Below are positions 40,062 through 49,764 of a stretch of DNA of 64,000 nt, in pieces. This stretch comes from Ancylobacter sp. Lp-2. Lineage in GTDB: Bacteria; Pseudomonadota; Alphaproteobacteria; Rhizobiales; Xanthobacteraceae. Position 1 is the first letter of the stretch, and each line of letters opens with the position of its first letter. Below the pieces are notes generated by a model. That model saw only the letters and a list, made by a program, of their open reading frames with translations, made no database searches and was not told where the DNA came from. The DNA lies in assembly GCF_020523795.1 (NCBI RefSeq), contig NZ_JAJALI010000001.1:806001-870000 (forward strand), in the 5' to 3' direction. Made by a program: the position numbers and the translations under genes.

Positions 40062-42892
40062 ACCCGCCCGCCGTGCCGCCGGAGCAGCATCCGGCGCCGC
40101 CGGTGGTAGGCCTCGCGCATGTCGGTCTCTCCTATGGCGCGACGCGTGCCCTCGACGACGTGACGCTCGATATTCCCGCCGGCATGATGATCGGCCTGAT
40201 CGGGCCGGACGGGGTCGGCAAGTCGAGCCTGCTGTCGCTGATCGCCGGCGCCCATGTGGTGCAGGAAGGCCGTGTCGAGGTGCTGGGAGGCGACATCGCC
40301 GACCAGGAGCACCGTCGCCGGACCTGCCCGCGCATCGCCTATATGCCGCAGGGCCTCGGCAAGAACCTCTACCCGACGCTGTCGGTATTCGAGAACGTCG
40401 ATTTCTTCGGCCGCCTGTTCGGTCAGGACCAGGAGGAGCGGCAGCGGCGGATCGCCGACCTGCTCGAGGCGACAGGGCTCGCGCCGTTCCCGGACCGTCC
40501 CGCCGGCAAGCTCTCCGGCGGCATGAAGCAGAAGGTCGGCTTGTGCTGCGCCCTCATCCACGACCCCGACCTGCTGATCCTCGATGAGCCGACCACCGGC
40601 GTCGACCCGCTGTCGCGCCGACAATTCTGGCAGCTGATCGACACCATCCGGCGCGACCGGCCGGGCATGAGCGTGATGGTGGCCACCGCCTATATGGAGG
40701 AGGCCCAGGGCTTCGACTGGCTGGTGGCGATGGATGCCGGACGCGTCCTCGCCACCGGCACCCCGGCCGAGCTGATGGAGCGCACCGGCACGCCCAATCT
40801 CGACGCCGCCTTCATCGCCTTGCTGCCGGAAGACAAGCGCCGTGGCCACAAAGAGGTGGTCATCCCGCCCCGTGCGGAAGGCGCGGGCGCGGACATCGCC
40901 ATCGAGGCCGAGCATCTCACCATGCGCTTCGGCGATTTCGTCGCCGTCGACAATGTCTCGTTCCGCATTCCGCGTGGGGAGATCTTCGGCTTCCTCGGCT
41001 CGAATGGCTGCGGCAAGACCACGACGATGAAGATGCTGACCGGCCTGCTGCCGGCCAGCGAGGGTATTGCGCGTTTGTTCGGTCGCGAGGTCGACCCCAA
41101 CGACATCGAGGTGCGCCGGCGGGTCGGCTATATGAGCCAGGCGTTCTCGCTCTATACCGAGCTGACCGTCCGGCAGAATCTCGACCTGCATGCGCGGCTG
41201 TTCCGGCTGGCGCCGGAGAGCATTCCGGCACGGATCGCCGAGATGGCGGAACGGTTCGGTCTCGAAGACATCATGGAGACGCTGCCGGACGCGCTGCCGC
41301 TCGGCATCCGGCAGCGTCTGTCGCTCGCCGTGGCGATGATCCATGCACCGGACATACTGATTCTCGACGAGCCTACCTCGGGAGTCGATCCGGTGGCGCG
41401 CGATGCCTTCTGGCAGATATTGTCCGACCTGTCGCGCAAGGACAGCGTCACCATCTTCGTCTCGACCCACTTCATGAACGAGGCCGAGCTCTGCGACCGG
41501 ATCTCGCTGATGCATGCGGGGCGCGTGCTGGTCAGCGACACGCCGGCGGCCATCGTCGAGCAGCGCGCGGCCCATTCGCTCGAAGAGGCGTTCATCGCCT
41601 ATCTCGAGGAGGCGATCAGCGAACGGGCGGGGGCCACGCCGGCCGCCGCCCCTGTCGCCGCCAGCCCTGCCGCCACCAGCCCTGCGGCTGTCGTCCCCGC
41701 TGCGGCCGCAGTTCCGCCCGTCGCGATGCCGGCCGCCACCGAGCCGCCGGCGGCGCCCCGCCGTTTCGATGCGCGCCGCATGTTCGCCTATACGCGGCGC
41801 GAGGCGCTGGAACTGCGTCGCGACCCCATTCGGGCGACGCTGGCCCTGCTCGGCACCGTGATCCTGATGTTCGTCGTCGGCTACGGCATCAACATGGATG
41901 TCGATAATCTGTCCTTCGCGGTGCTCGATCGCGACGACACCACCCTCAGCCAGGACTATGTGCAGCAGATCGCCGGCTCGCGCTATTTCATCGAGAAGGC
42001 GCCGATCGTCGACTATGCCGACATGGACCGGCGGATGCGTGACGGCGAACTCGCCCTGGCCATCGAGATCCCGCCGGGTTTCGGCCGCGACGTCGCGCGG
42101 GGCAACAAGACGGTGGAGATCGGCGCCTGGATCGACGGCGCGATGCCGTCCCGGGCGGAGACCGTGCGCGGCTATGTCCAAGGCATGCATTCAGCCTGGC
42201 TGACCCAGAAGGCCCGCGAGCTCTACGGCAACGCCGCCACCGTCGGCGATTTCCAGATCGCGCTGCGCTACCGCTACAATCCCAGCGTCCAGAGCCTGGT
42301 GGCCATCGTGCCGGCCATGCTGCCGCTGCTCCTGATGATGATTCCCGCCATGCTCGCCGTGCTCAGCGTGGTGCGGGAGAAGGAGCTGGGCTCCATCACC
42401 AATTTCTACGTGACCCCCGTCACCCGCTTCGAGTTCCTGGTCGGCAAGCAGCTTCCCTATGTCGCCCTCGCCATGCTGAATTTCGCGATGCTGGTGGCGT
42501 TCGCGGTCTTCATCTTCCGGGTGCCCTTTACGGGCAGTCTCCTCGCCTTGAGCCTGGCGGCACTGCTCTACGTCTTTGCCGCCACCGCGCTCGGGCTGCT
42601 GCTGTCGAGCTTCATGAACAGCCAGATCGCCGCGATCTTCGGCACGGCGCTGCTGACCCTTATTCCCGCCGTGAACTATTCCGGCATGATCGATCCGGTC
42701 ACCTCGCTGCAGGGCGCCGGGGCGTTTGTCGGCCAGATCTATCCGGCGACCTATTTCATGACCATCGCCCGCGGCACCTTCTCGAAGGGATTGGGTTTCG
42801 CGGAGCTGGCGGGTTCGTTCTTCCCTCTGCTGCTTGCGGGGCCGGTTCTGCTCGGCCTCGGCATTGCGCTTCTCAAGAAGCAGGCGAGCTGA
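40058..42892 (+). CDS. RbbA/YhiH-type fused ABC exporter (two ATPases plus ABC-2 permease)
   Basis: A 944-residue protein. ATPase 1: Walker [11 protein letters not shown] (about residues 48-57), signature [13 protein letters not shown], Walker [14 protein letters not shown]. ATPase 2: Walker [12 protein letters not shown], a degenerate signature [11 protein letters not shown], Walker [14 protein letters not shown]. An Ala/Pro-rich linker (about 528-565) leads to an ABC-2 permease half with one N-terminal helix, a large extracytoplasmic domain and five C-terminal helices. This architecture is known from RbbA/YhiH and drug or metabolite exporters. It is coupled to the HlyD gene before it and the second permease after it. 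Confidence 0.9.
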   Translation: MNPPAVPPEQHPAPPVVGLAHVGLSYGATRALDDVTLDIPAGMMIGLIGPDGVGKSSLLSLIAGAHVVQEGRVEVLGGDIADQEHRRRTCPRIAYMPQGLGKNLYPTLSVFENVDFFGRLFGQDQEERQRRIADLLEATGLAPFPDRPAGKLSGGMKQKVGLCCALIHDPDLLILDEPTTGVDPLSRRQFWQLIDTIRRDRPGMSVMVATAYMEEAQGFDWLVAMDAGRVLATGTPAELMERTGTPNLDAAFIALLPEDKRRGHKEVVIPPRAEGAGADIAIEAEHLTMRFGDFVAVDNVSFRIPRGEIFGFLGSNGCGKTTTMKMLTGLLPASEGIARLFGREVDPNDIEVRRRVGYMSQAFSLYTELTVRQNLDLHARLFRLAPESIPARIAEMAERFGLEDIMETLPDALPLGIRQRLSLAVAMIHAPDILILDEPTSGVDPVARDAFWQILSDLSRKDSVTIFVSTHFMNEAELCDRISLMHAGRVLVSDTPAAIVEQRAAHSLEEAFIAYLEEAISERAGATPAAAPVAASPAATSPAAVVPAAAAVPPVAMPAATEPPAAPRRFDARRMFAYTRREALELRRDPIRATLALLGTVILMFVVGYGINMDVDNLSFAVLDRDDTTLSQDYVQQIAGSRYFIEKAPIVDYADMDRRMRDGELALAIEIPPGFGRDVARGNKTVEIGAWIDGAMPSRAETVRGYVQGMHSAWLTQKARELYGNAATVGDFQIALRYRYNPSVQSLVAIVPAMLPLLLMMIPAMLAVLSVVREKELGSITNFYVTPVTRFEFLVGKQLPYVALAMLNFAMLVAFAVFIFRVPFTGSLLALSLAALLYVFAATALGLLLSSFMNSQIAAIFGTALLTLIPAVNYSGMIDPVTSLQGAGAFVGQIYPATYFMTIARGTFSKGLGFAELAGSFFPLLLAGPVLLGLGIALLKKQAS

Positions 42893-42894
42893 CG

Positions 42895-44007
42895 ATGCGC
42901 TTAGCCAACATCTTCCAGCTGGGCGTCAAGGAGCTGCGCGGGCTGGCGCGTGATCCCATGTTGCTGGTGTTGATCGTCTATTCCTTCACGGTGTCGATCT
43001 ACACCGCCTCCAGCGCCACGCCCGAGACGCTGAACCGAGCGGCGATCGCCATCGTCGACGAGGACCAGTCTCCCGTCTCCTCGCGCATCATCTCCGCGTT
43101 CTATCCGCCTTATTTCTCGGTTCCGAAACTTATCTCGCCCTCGGAGATGGATCGCCGGATGGATGCCGGGCTCGATACCTTCGCGCTCGACATTCCACCG
43201 AACTTCCAGCGCGACCTGCTGGCCGGTCGCTCGCCGACCATCCAGCTCAATGTCGATGCGACGCGCATGTCGCAGGCTTTTTCCGGCGGTGGCTACGTGC
43301 AGTCGATCGTCTCCGACGAGGTCAGCGAGTTCCTCAATCGTTACCGTGGCGCCAGCACAGTGCCGGTCGACCTCGCCCTGCGCGCCCGCTTCAACCAGCA
43401 GCTCAGCAAGGGCTGGTTCGGCTCGATCACCAACGTGATCTCGTCGATCACCATGCTGTCGATCATCCTCACGGGGGCGGCGCTGATCCGCGAGCGCGAG
43501 CACGGCACCATTGAGCACCTGCTCGTCATGCCGGTCAGGCCGACCGAGATCATGCTGAGCAAGATCTGGTCGATGGGGCTGGTGGTGCTGGTGGCGTCGG
43601 CCCTCTCGCTGACCTTCATCGTCCAGTGGGCGCTGAACGTGCCGATCAACGGGTCGGTGACGCTGTTCCTCGTCGGGACCGCCCTGCAGCTGTTCGCCAC
43701 CACCTCGATGGGCATCTTCCTCGCCACCATGGCGGGGACTATGCCGCAATTCGGTCTGCTGCTGATGCTGGTGCTGCTGCCGCTGCAGGTACTGTCCGGC
43801 GGTTCGACGCCGCGCGAGAGCATGCCGCAGATCATCCAGGACATCATGCTGGCGGCGCCGAATACGCATTTCGTCATGCTGGCGCAGTCGATCCTGTTCC
43901 GCGGAGCGGGGATCGATGTGGTCTGGCCGCAATTCCTGGCGCTCATCGCGATCGGCGGCGTGCTGTTCTTCCTGGCGCTGCGGCGGTTCCGGCGGTTCCT
44001 CCGGTAG
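42895..44007 (+). CDS. ABC-2 type permease (YhhJ/YbhS-like)
   Basis: A 370-residue membrane protein: N-terminal ELRGLARDPMLLVLIVYSF, an external domain (AAIAIVDEDQSPVSSRIISAF), then five or six helices including LIREREHGTIEHLLVMPV, the cytoplasmic coupling motif of this family. It begins 2 bases after the RbbA-like gene and completes the exporter as partner permease. The cargo is unknown. Confidence 0.9.
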   Translation: MRLANIFQLGVKELRGLARDPMLLVLIVYSFTVSIYTASSATPETLNRAAIAIVDEDQSPVSSRIISAFYPPYFSVPKLISPSEMDRRMDAGLDTFALDIPPNFQRDLLAGRSPTIQLNVDATRMSQAFSGGGYVQSIVSDEVSEFLNRYRGASTVPVDLALRARFNQQLSKGWFGSITNVISSITMLSIILTGAALIREREHGTIEHLLVMPVRPTEIMLSKIWSMGLVVLVASALSLTFIVQWALNVPINGSVTLFLVGTALQLFATTSMGIFLATMAGTMPQFGLLLMLVLLPLQVLSGGSTPRESMPQIIQDIMLAAPNTHFVMLAQSILFRGAGIDVVWPQFLALIAIGGVLFFLALRRFRRFLR

Positions 44008-44133
44008 CGAGAGGCCGGTGGAACCGAAATGCCGGCCACGCGTTCTCGCCCATGTCACTTCGTCGGGCCCCGCGCCGGAGGGCGCCTTGTCGTCTCTCTC
44101 CGCGCGGGTTCTGCATGATCCGGGGAGGCGCGC

Positions 44134-45021
44134 ATGGGCGATCTGGGCGGGCAATCGACAATTTCCTCGACATTTCTGGCGAAGGCCGCCAGGGCCGAGC
44201 CGCTGCTTGCGCGCGAGGAGGAGTTCGATCTCGCCCGCCGCTGGCGTGAACATCACGAAGAGCGGGCGCTGCATCGCCTCGTGCAGGCGCATATGCGCCT
44301 CGCCATTGCCGTCGCTCGCCGCTTCCGCCACTACGGACTGCCGATGGCCGATCTCGTCCAGGAAGGGCATGTCGGCCTGATGGAGGCGGCCGCCCGTTTC
44401 GAGGCGGCGCGCGATGTGCGCTTTTCCACCTATGCCACCTGGTGGATCCGCGCCGCCATCCAGGACTATGTGCTGCGCAACTGGTCGATCGTGCGCGGCG
44501 GCACCTCCTCCGGGCAGAAGGCCCTGTTCTTCAACCTGCGCCGGGTGCGCGCCCGGCTGGAGCGAACCGAGGGGTTCGAGGACGCCACGCGCGACGAGGT
44601 GCAGGCCGCGGTGGCGGCGGCGCTCGGCGTGCCCGCCGCCGAGGTGGCGCGCATGGATGCCCGGCTGGCCGCGCCCGACCTCTCCCTCAACGCGCCGCTG
44701 GTCGCCGGCGAGGAGGAAGGGACCGCGCGGCTCGACCAGTTGATGGCGGAGGACCCGTTGCCCGACGAGCAGGTGGCGGAGAGCATCGACGGCGAGCGGC
44801 GGCGACGCTGGCTATCCATGGCGCTGCACTCGCTGTCGGACCGCGAGATGCGCATCATCCGCGCCCGGCGCCTGGCGGAGGAGGGCGAGACGCTGGAGGT
44901 GCTGGGCGCACGGCTGGGCATTTCCAAGGAACGGGTGCGGCAGATCGAGAATCGCGCCATCGAGAAGCTGCGCGCGACATTGGTCCGGGATTCCGGCCTG
45001 CCGGTGGGGGCGTTCGCCTAG
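44134..45021 (+). CDS. rpoH: RNA polymerase sigma factor RpoH (sigma-32)
   Basis: A 295-residue sigma-70-family factor. Region 2 includes LPMADLVQEGHVGLMEAAARFE and VRFSTYATWWIRAAIQDYVLRNWS (two adjacent blocks). QKALFFNLRR is the RpoH box specific to sigma-32. Region 4 ends in EVLGARLGISKERVRQIENRA. GGGGAGG precedes the ATG. It directs heat- and stress-shock promoters. Alphaproteobacteria often carry two or more RpoH copies, and this one, 126 bases after the exporter operon, may be a secondary copy. Confidence 0.92.
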   Translation: MGDLGGQSTISSTFLAKAARAEPLLAREEEFDLARRWREHHEERALHRLVQAHMRLAIAVARRFRHYGLPMADLVQEGHVGLMEAAARFEAARDVRFSTYATWWIRAAIQDYVLRNWSIVRGGTSSGQKALFFNLRRVRARLERTEGFEDATRDEVQAAVAAALGVPAAEVARMDARLAAPDLSLNAPLVAGEEEGTARLDQLMAEDPLPDEQVAESIDGERRRRWLSMALHSLSDREMRIIRARRLAEEGETLEVLGARLGISKERVRQIENRAIEKLRATLVRDSGLPVGAFA

Positions 45022-45060
45022 GACGGCCGCGCACGGCGGATTGCCGCGCCCGGCGCGGCG

Positions 45061-46572
45061 TTATTCGGCGACGATCTTGACCAGATCGCCATATTTCAGC
45101 TTCGCGCCCTTCTCCAGCCCGTTGAGGATGAGGAAGCGCTCCAGCGGGCGGTCCGGCACGTCCATCTTCGCCGCCAGCGTGTCCGGTGTGTCGGTCAGGC
45201 CGACCTTGACGGTGCGGATGCGCAGCGGCCTCACCTTTTCCGCCTCCTCGATGGAGACGCGACGGAAGGTTTCCGCCGCCTCGCGGAATTGGCGGTCGAG
45301 ATCCGGAGTGAGGTCGCGGGCGGCGAAGATCAGCCGGTAGACGTCGCTGCCGAAGCGGATGGCGAACATGCGAAACGACCATTGCTCGCCGCGCGCCACC
45401 GCCGTGGCGGCCGGGAAGCCGTTCAGCACCAAGCTTTCCACCGAGGAGATCTCCACCCCCTCGATCCAGCCGGACGACAGGTATTGCGCCAGTGACTGAT
45501 CGCCGGTGACCCGCACCGCATCGAGGCGCAGCGCCTCGGCCCCCGACGTGTCGGCGCCCAGCACCGCCTGCGAGGTGTTCTCCAGCGTGAAGCCTTCCGG
45601 GGCGGTGAAGGTGAAGCCGAGCTTGGGATGGAAGAAACGGCGCCCGCGGATGAAGCCTTCCTTCGGGTCGTCGCCATAGACGAGGCCGTCAATGGCGGTG
45701 AGGTACTGCTTGGAATCGCGTTCGCCCGGCTTGTCCGGCGAGGCATATTCGCGGGCATTGGCCATGACGATGGAGATGCGCTCCGGCGTCGCCGGATGGG
45801 TGGCGAGGAAATCGGCGGTGTCGGTCGAGCTCTTGGTCATCGGGCTCGACGCGCGCAGCGTCTGCTGGCGGCCCATGGTGGTGAGGAAGCGCTCGGCACC
45901 ATAGGGATCGAAGCCGGCGCGGGCGCTGATGCCCACGCCGATGGCGTCGGCCTCCAGTTCCTGCTGCCGCGAGAAGCTCGCCAGCGACATGCGGCTCTTG
46001 GCCAGTGCCAGCGCGCCGAGATCGGGGTCGTTCACCACGTCGGAGATGACGCGGCTGACCAGCACCGCCTGCTTCACCTGGTCCTCGCGGATGGCGGCAT
46101 GGTTGGCGATGACATGCGCCATCTCATGCGCCAGCACCGAGGCGAGCTCGGCGTCGTCGTCGGCCAGCGCCAGCAGGCCGCGGGTGACGTAGATCGAGCC
46201 GTTCGGCAGGGCGAAGGCGTTGATGGCCGGCGAATTGAGGATGGTGACGCGGTATTTCTGGTCCGGCCGCTCGGAGGCGGCGACGAGGCGGGTCACCGTG
46301 TCCTGGATCATGCCCTGAAGCTTGGGGTCGTTATAGGCGCCGCCATAGGAGGCGACGAGCCGCTCGTGCTCCTTGCGCTGCGTCGGGGTCAGCGTGTCTT
46401 CGAAGGAAGGCGCGGCCGGCGTCGCCGCGATCGGCGGTGGCTCCTGCATGTTGGAGCAGGCGGAGACCGCGAGGCCGGCGCCGAGCAGGAGGGCGAACGC
46501 CAGCGCACGCCGCCACGCAGTGGCGGCACCGGGCCTCCGATCCTGTCGCTGCCGGCGCACTTGCTGGTTCAC
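45061..46572 (-). CDS. M48-family lipoprotein metalloprotease with LysM-like tail
   Basis: A 503-residue protein. I chose the GTG at 46572, with GAGGGGG just upstream and 17 bases past the preceding stop; a TTG at 46611 is possible. A lipoprotein signal ends in the lipobox AVSAC. The zinc protease motif is LAHEMAHVIANH, with the third ligand in QQELEADAIG, as in BepA/YfgC-type envelope proteases. The C terminus (VKVGLTDTPDTLAAKM to YGDLVKIVAE) is LysM-like and could hold it to peptidoglycan. Role: periplasmic quality control of outer-membrane proteins, inferred from the family. Confidence 0.88.
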   Translation of the reverse strand: MNQQVRRQRQDRRPGAATAWRRALAFALLLGAGLAVSACSNMQEPPPIAATPAAPSFEDTLTPTQRKEHERLVASYGGAYNDPKLQGMIQDTVTRLVAASERPDQKYRVTILNSPAINAFALPNGSIYVTRGLLALADDDAELASVLAHEMAHVIANHAAIREDQVKQAVLVSRVISDVVNDPDLGALALAKSRMSLASFSRQQELEADAIGVGISARAGFDPYGAERFLTTMGRQQTLRASSPMTKSSTDTADFLATHPATPERISIVMANAREYASPDKPGERDSKQYLTAIDGLVYGDDPKEGFIRGRRFFHPKLGFTFTAPEGFTLENTSQAVLGADTSGAEALRLDAVRVTGDQSLAQYLSSGWIEGVEISSVESLVLNGFPAATAVARGEQWSFRMFAIRFGSDVYRLIFAARDLTPDLDRQFREAAETFRRVSIEEAEKVRPLRIRTVKVGLTDTPDTLAAKMDVPDRPLERFLILNGLEKGAKLKYGDLVKIVAE

Positions 46573-46588
46573 TGCCCCCTCATTCCCG

Positions 46589-47446
46589 TCACGGCCCTGA
46601 GGCCTCCCCAACCTCGTCCACCTGCTCGGCCCAGCGCAGATCGATCACCGGTCCGTCGACGAGATCGACGGTACCGCGCAACGTGATCTCCCGGCCGGCA
46701 AGTCCCGCCGGAGCAAGGCCGCGCGCCGCTAGCGCTGATCGCACCGAACTGTCCACCTTCACCGTCGTGTCCTGCCGCCAGACTGGGCCGAAATTGAGAT
46801 AATCAACCTTCCGCGTGCTGCCAACCGTCCGTACGCGGCCGGTAACAACGGAAAAGTGACCGGCAGCCTGCGCCAGCGCTGCCGGCGGCTCGGCCTTCAG
46901 CGGCAATTGCGCCCAGACACCGAGGCGGGCAGCGCGGGCGGGACGCTCGGCGGCGAGCAGTCCCGGCATGCAGCCGAGATACCCGGCCTCCGGTCGCGCC
47001 ACGGCGATACCGCTTGCCAGTGCCGCTTCCTGCACCAGCCTACCGTCGGGCAGGCGGGCGAGGGCGGCAAGGCGGCCATAGCGATCCGGCGTCGCATCGG
47101 CGGTCGCCAGCGTGAGCGTGCGCCCGGCAACCAGCGTCTCCAGTGCCGCGCGCCGCGCCGGATCGGGCGCGGTGCCGATGTCGGCGAGCGCGGCGAGCCT
47201 TAGCGTGCGCCCGTCGGCGAGCGCGATGTCGCCATGCCCGTCGAGGCCGCGGGCCTCGACCGTGGTGTCGAACGCCGTCGGGCATTCGCCGGCACCGGCG
47301 GAAAATCCCGTCGAGGCAAGGCAGGCCAGAACAAGACACGTCACCGCAAGACACGCCGAACCGCCGCCGCGACGACGAAAACGCCTATTCCTCGGCCGTT
47401 GGCTGACAGAGCCATCGGTCGGCATGTCCGGTTCGTTCGGCGACAT
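46589..47446 (-). CDS. Thermonuclease (SNase)-like membrane-anchored protein
   Basis: A 285-residue protein with one hydrophobic N-terminal segment (ACLAVTCLVLACLASTGFSAG) and an SNase-like beta-barrel at about 60-180 (DGRTLRLAALADIG, DRYGRLAALARLPDGRLVQEAALASG). The DRYGR arginine is kept, but the canonical acidic/arginine pair after the first strand (usually R-x-x-GI-D-x-PE) is not evident, so nuclease activity is doubtful. An ATG at 47425 is an alternative start. It runs into the M48 protease gene. Confidence 0.65.
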   Translation of the reverse strand: MSPNEPDMPTDGSVSQRPRNRRFRRRGGGSACLAVTCLVLACLASTGFSAGAGECPTAFDTTVEARGLDGHGDIALADGRTLRLAALADIGTAPDPARRAALETLVAGRTLTLATADATPDRYGRLAALARLPDGRLVQEAALASGIAVARPEAGYLGCMPGLLAAERPARAARLGVWAQLPLKAEPPAALAQAAGHFSVVTGRVRTVGSTRKVDYLNFGPVWRQDTTVKVDSSVRSALAARGLAPAGLAGREITLRGTVDLVDGPVIDLRWAEQVDEVGEASGP

Positions 47447-47521
47447 AGGGCGTCCCGGCCACCATGGTTACCCGCCATGAGCATAACCGAAACAGCCGAC
47501 CCAGCCCAGATGAGTCGTGCG

Positions 47522-48406
47522 TCAGCTGCCCCGGTAGGTCGAATAGCTCCAGGGGGTCATGACGAGCGGCACATGGTAGTGGCCTTCGGGCTCGCCGATG
47601 GAAAAGCGGATCGGCACCCGGTCGAGGAAGGGGCGTTCGGGCAGCGCGAGGTCGCGTGCGGCGTAGTAGGGGCCGACATGGAAGACCAGCTCATAGGTGC
47701 CGATGCGCAGCGGCGCGCCGGCGAGCAGCGGCACATCGGTCCGTCCGTCGGTATTGGTGACCCGCTCGGCGAGCCGGGCGCGGGCGGAGGCGCCGATCTC
47801 GTAGAGTTCGACCTTCACCCCAGCGGCGGGACCTCCCTTATGGGTGTCGAGCACATGGGTGGACAGGCGGCCGGTGGTCGGCGGCGCGCCAGGGCCCTCG
47901 ACCCGCTCGACGAGCCGCAGGCGGGTGATATGACCGATCTCGGCGAGTGCCGCCGCGACCTCTTCGTCCGGCGTGTTGCCGAGGCGGCTTTCGAAGGCAT
48001 CGAGCACCGCGTCCCGCGTCTGCCGGCGGGCGCAGATCACGAAGGGAAAGCCGAAGCGGGCGCGATAGGCGGCGTTGAGCGCCTCGAAGCGGTCGAACTC
48101 GGCATCGGAGAGCCGGTCGAGCCCGAGCCCGGCCTGTTCGGACACCGACTCGGCGGTGATGGCGCCGGCCCGCGCCGCCTTGCCGGCGAGATCGGGATGG
48201 GCGGCGATGAGGGCGAGGCGCTCGGCCGCCGGGCGGGCCTCGACCGCCGCCATCAGCCCCTCATGCAGCGCGGCGAGGGTGGGAAAGGGGCGATGGTCGG
48301 CGGCGGTCTCGGCGACCCAAGGCGAATGCTCGAAGATGCCGTCGAGCGCGGCGACGAAGTCCGGCGCGTCCATGGCGTTGAGGGCGGCGAGCGTGATGGC
48401 GGCCAT
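47522..48406 (-). CDS. Bifunctional OHCU decarboxylase / 5-hydroxyisourate hydrolase
   Basis: A 294-residue fusion that does the last two steps of urate to S-allantoin. Residues 1 to about 165 are UraD (2-oxo-4-hydroxy-4-carboxy-5-ureidoimidazoline decarboxylase; catalytic His70 in [12 protein letters not shown]). Residues about 182-294 are UraH/PucM, a transthyretin-related hydrolase ([32 protein letters not shown] and the diagnostic C-terminal YRGS). The ATG at 48406 follows GAGGA. It is the last gene of the purine operon, 8 bases after guaD. Confidence 0.93.
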   Translation of the reverse strand: MAAITLAALNAMDAPDFVAALDGIFEHSPWVAETAADHRPFPTLAALHEGLMAAVEARPAAERLALIAAHPDLAGKAARAGAITAESVSEQAGLGLDRLSDAEFDRFEALNAAYRARFGFPFVICARRQTRDAVLDAFESRLGNTPDEEVAAALAEIGHITRLRLVERVEGPGAPPTTGRLSTHVLDTHKGGPAAGVKVELYEIGASARARLAERVTNTDGRTDVPLLAGAPLRIGTYELVFHVGPYYAARDLALPERPFLDRVPIRFSIGEPEGHYHVPLVMTPWSYSTYRGS

Positions 48407-48414
48407 GGCGATCC

Positions 48415-49764
48415 TCAAGCGTGTGTCGGGTAGCGGAAGCGTTCGCCCGTGCGGTCGCGATCATAGACCGGCGCGCCGGCGACATAGGTGGTGCGTATGG
48501 CGCGGTCGTCGCCCAGCGTCATCAGCACGAAGACCAGTTCCTCGATGCTGCGGCAATAGTCGCTGCGGAAGGCGAGCAGCGGCGTCGCCTTCGGGTCGAG
48601 CACCACGATGTCGGCCTCGTAGCCGGGGGCGAGGCGGCCGAGCCGGTCGTCTAGGCAGAGCGCGCGGGCGCCGCCGAGCGTCGCGAGATAGAGGCCCTGC
48701 GCGGCGTCGAGCTTGTGGCCGGTCAAGGCCGCGACCTTGTAGGCCTCGTTGAGCGATTGCAGCTGCGACAGCGAGGTGCCGCCGCCGACATCGGTGCCGA
48801 GCCCGACCTTGACCGGGCGGCGGGGATCGACCGCCTCGAATAGCCGGAACAGGCCGGAGCCGAGGAACAGGTTCGAGGTCGGGCAATGGGCGAGGCCGGC
48901 GCCGGCCTGGTGGCAGGTGCAGAAGTCGCCCTCATGCAGGTGCACGGCATGGCCGAACATGGAGCGCGGTCCGACCAGACCGGCATGGGCGTAGACGTCG
49001 AGATAGGAGGCGCGCTCGGGGAACAGCTCGCGCACCCACTCGACCTCGCCGGGATTTTCGCAGAGATGTGTTTGCAAAAACAAGCCGTTAGCTTCACGTA
49101 GCAGGGCGCCGGCGGCGTCGAGCTGGGCGTCGGTGCTGGTCGGGGCGAAGCGGGGGGTGACGCAGTAGAGCTGCCGGCCGCGCCGGTGCCAGCGGGCGAT
49201 GAGCGCGGCGCTTTCGTCGAAGCCGCGCTGGGCGGTGTCGAGCAGCGGCGCCGGCGCGTTGCGGTCCATCAGCACCTTGCCGGCGATCATCCGGGTGTTG
49301 AAGCGCTCGGATTCGGCGAAGAAGGCGTCTACCGAATGGGGGTGTACGGTGCAGTAGACCATAGCGGTAGTGGTGCCGGCGCGCAGCAGCTCGCGCAGGA
49401 ACAGGCCGGCGACGCGCTCGGCATGGGCGGCGTCGGCGAAGCTCATCTCGGCGGGGAAGGTGTAGGTGTCGAGCCATTCCAGCAACTGCTCGCCGAAGGC
49501 GCCGATCATCTGCAGCTGCGGGTAGTGCACGTGGGCGTCGATGAAGCCGGGGACGATGAGGCCGGTGCGGTGATCGATGAGGCTGATGTCCGGCGAAAGG
49601 CCGGGTGCCAGCTCGGCATAGGGGCCGATGGCGGCGATGACGCCGTCCTCGATGACGATCAGCGCGTCCTCGATATGGTCGAGGCAGTCGCGCGACGGCG
49701 CGGCGAAGGGATCGGCCTTGAGGCTGAGAGCGGGGCCGCGAAGGGCGAGGCGCGTGCCGGTCAT
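48415..49764 (-). CDS. guaD: Guanine deaminase
   Basis: A 449-residue amidohydrolase that converts guanine to xanthine and ammonia. Metal-site motifs are [12 protein letters not shown], the His of [18 protein letters not shown] and the Asp of [22 protein letters not shown] and [14 protein letters not shown] are typical of GuaD. It overlaps the xanthine dehydrogenase stop by four bases, so its product passes straight to the enzyme encoded next to it. Confidence 0.93.
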   Translation of the reverse strand: MTGTRLALRGPALSLKADPFAAPSRDCLDHIEDALIVIEDGVIAAIGPYAELAPGLSPDISLIDHRTGLIVPGFIDAHVHYPQLQMIGAFGEQLLEWLDTYTFPAEMSFADAAHAERVAGLFLRELLRAGTTTAMVYCTVHPHSVDAFFAESERFNTRMIAGKVLMDRNAPAPLLDTAQRGFDESAALIARWHRRGRQLYCVTPRFAPTSTDAQLDAAGALLREANGLFLQTHLCENPGEVEWVRELFPERASYLDVYAHAGLVGPRSMFGHAVHLHEGDFCTCHQAGAGLAHCPTSNLFLGSGLFRLFEAVDPRRPVKVGLGTDVGGGTSLSQLQSLNEAYKVAALTGHKLDAAQGLYLATLGGARALCLDDRLGRLAPGYEADIVVLDPKATPLLAFRSDYCRSIEELVFVLMTLGDDRAIRTTYVAGAPVYDRDRTGERFRYPTHA

